NCBI GenBank assembly: GCA_003454835.1 | Contig: DMTA01000251.1 | Span: forward strand, 1-21,538 | Source: Achromobacter sp. | GTDB lineage: Bacteria > Pseudomonadota > Gammaproteobacteria > Burkholderiales > Burkholderiaceae_B | Length of the DNA stretch: 21,538 nucleotides | Reading direction: 5' to 3' | Shown: positions 20,955 to 21,538 of the stretch, in pieces | Layout of the letters: every line of letters begins with the position of its first letter | Position numbering within the stretch: the first letter of the stretch is position 1 | Made by a program: the position numbers and the translations under genes | Notes under the pieces: generated by a model | Seen by the model: only the letters and a program-made list of their open reading frames with translations | What the model was told of the DNA's origin: nothing | Databases searched by the model: none

Positions 20955-21538
20955 ATGAGCAACCTTTCCGGCCTGACCGAAACCGTCTATTCGGATGATG
21001 CGATCCTGTCGTTGTTCTCCGGTCCGGCGACCATCGGCCAGATGCTTGCCGTGGAGGCGGCCCTGGCGCGCGCGCAGGCGCAATGCGGCGTCATTCCCCC
21101 AAGCGCCGCCAAGGCCATCGATGAGGTCTGCCGGGGCGGCCAGGTCCTTGACATGCTGGACATGGACGCCATCGCCACCGCCGCGGTGGCGGCGGGCAAC
21201 GTCGTCATCCCCTTCGTCAAGCAACTGACCGCGGCCGTCGCGCGCGTGGATGCCGAAGCTGCCCGCTACGTGCATTGGGGCGCGACCAGCCAGGACATTC
21301 AGGACACCGCGCTCGTCTTGCAGCTGCTTCAGGTGGTGATCAGGCTGGACGCGGGGCTGGAGAGCGCAACGCTGGCGTGTGCGCGGCTGACTGGCGCGCA
21401 TCGGGACACCATCATGGTCGGACGCACGTGGCTGCAGCATGCGTTGCCCACGACATTCGGCGCCAAGACGGCGGGCTGGCTGGAAGCCCTGGAACGCAGC
21501 CGGCTGCGCCTGCGGCAGGACGCGTCTCAGTTGGCGCT
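20955..21538 (+). CDS. pcaB: 3-carboxy-cis,cis-muconate cycloisomerase, 3' partial
   Basis: The frame opens at the ATG at 20955 with GAGG upstream and stays open to the window edge, giving 194 codons of an expected ~350-450. The sequence fits the fumarase/aspartase superfamily: IGQMLAVEAALARAQA (about residues 27-42), AAVAAGNVVIPFVKQL, and the substrate-binding block YVHWGATSQDIQDTAL (108-123), followed by GRTWLQHALPTTFGAK. PcaB cyclises 3-carboxymuconate to 4-carboxymuconolactone, the step after PcaGH. Sitting 25 bases after pcaG it continues the same operon. pcaC/pcaD or a pcaL fusion may follow beyond the window. Confidence 0.95.
   Translation, partial: MSNLSGLTETVYSDDAILSLFSGPATIGQMLAVEAALARAQAQCGVIPPSAAKAIDEVCRGGQVLDMLDMDAIATAAVAAGNVVIPFVKQLTAAVARVDAEAARYVHWGATSQDIQDTALVLQLLQVVIRLDAGLESATLACARLTGAHRDTIMVGRTWLQHALPTTFGAKTAGWLEALERSRLRLRQDASQLA

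Overview
The window reads as chromosomal DNA of a GC-rich betaproteobacterium, most likely Alcaligenaceae (Achromobacter/Bordetella type). The reasons are the strong GC3 bias, a Bug/TctC periplasmic binding protein without its own membrane subunits, the metX-metW pair, and many small catabolic operons each next to a GntR or IclR regulator. This placement is inference from gene content; no rRNA or other taxonomic marker is present. Coding density is high and no gene-free stretch exceeds about 185 bases. I saw no tRNA, rRNA, IS element, phage gene or CRISPR array.

Left part (1-8258). The end of a 5-oxoprolinase operon (pxpC partial, pxpA) converges on a GntR/FCD regulator. A TRIC/YadS-like membrane protein follows, divergent from a tandem universal stress protein that ends in a strong terminator. 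Then, on the minus strand, metX-metW (overlapping ATGA) is followed by an AmpG-like muropeptide permease. That permease appears to start at a non-standard ATC codon. A GntR/UTRA regulator faces the next operon.

Middle (8344-12491). An aldarate-type operon lies behind a good sigma-70 promoter with AAGTCA-type repeats. It contains a split UxaA-family lyase/dehydratase (small SAF subunit plus large subunit, the layout of SuyAB), a Tat-exported Bug-type solute receptor, and glucarate dehydratase gudD. A complete intrinsic-terminator-like hairpin sits just before gudD.

Right part (12546-21538). Two paralogous modules lie tail to tail. In one, an IclR regulator is divergent from a TRAP receptor (dctP-1) that is followed by an unknown alpha/beta-barrel-like protein. 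In the other, a second IclR regulator is divergent from a second TRAP receptor (dctP-2). The two IclR genes converge and share a palindromic stop region, and each has its own distinct inverted-repeat cluster in the divergent promoter. The dctP-2 arm continues as dctP-aroQ-dctQ-dctM-pcaH-pcaG-pcaB (cut by the window end). This couples a TRAP importer to a type II dehydroquinase-like enzyme and to protocatechuate 3,4-cleavage. The set implies import of a hydroaromatic acid (quinate, shikimate or dehydroshikimate type) or protocatechuate and its breakdown through the beta-ketoadipate pathway, but the dehydroshikimate-to-protocatechuate step is not in the window. The AroQ-like protein has an altered substrate loop. 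This cluster is the most interesting system in the window.
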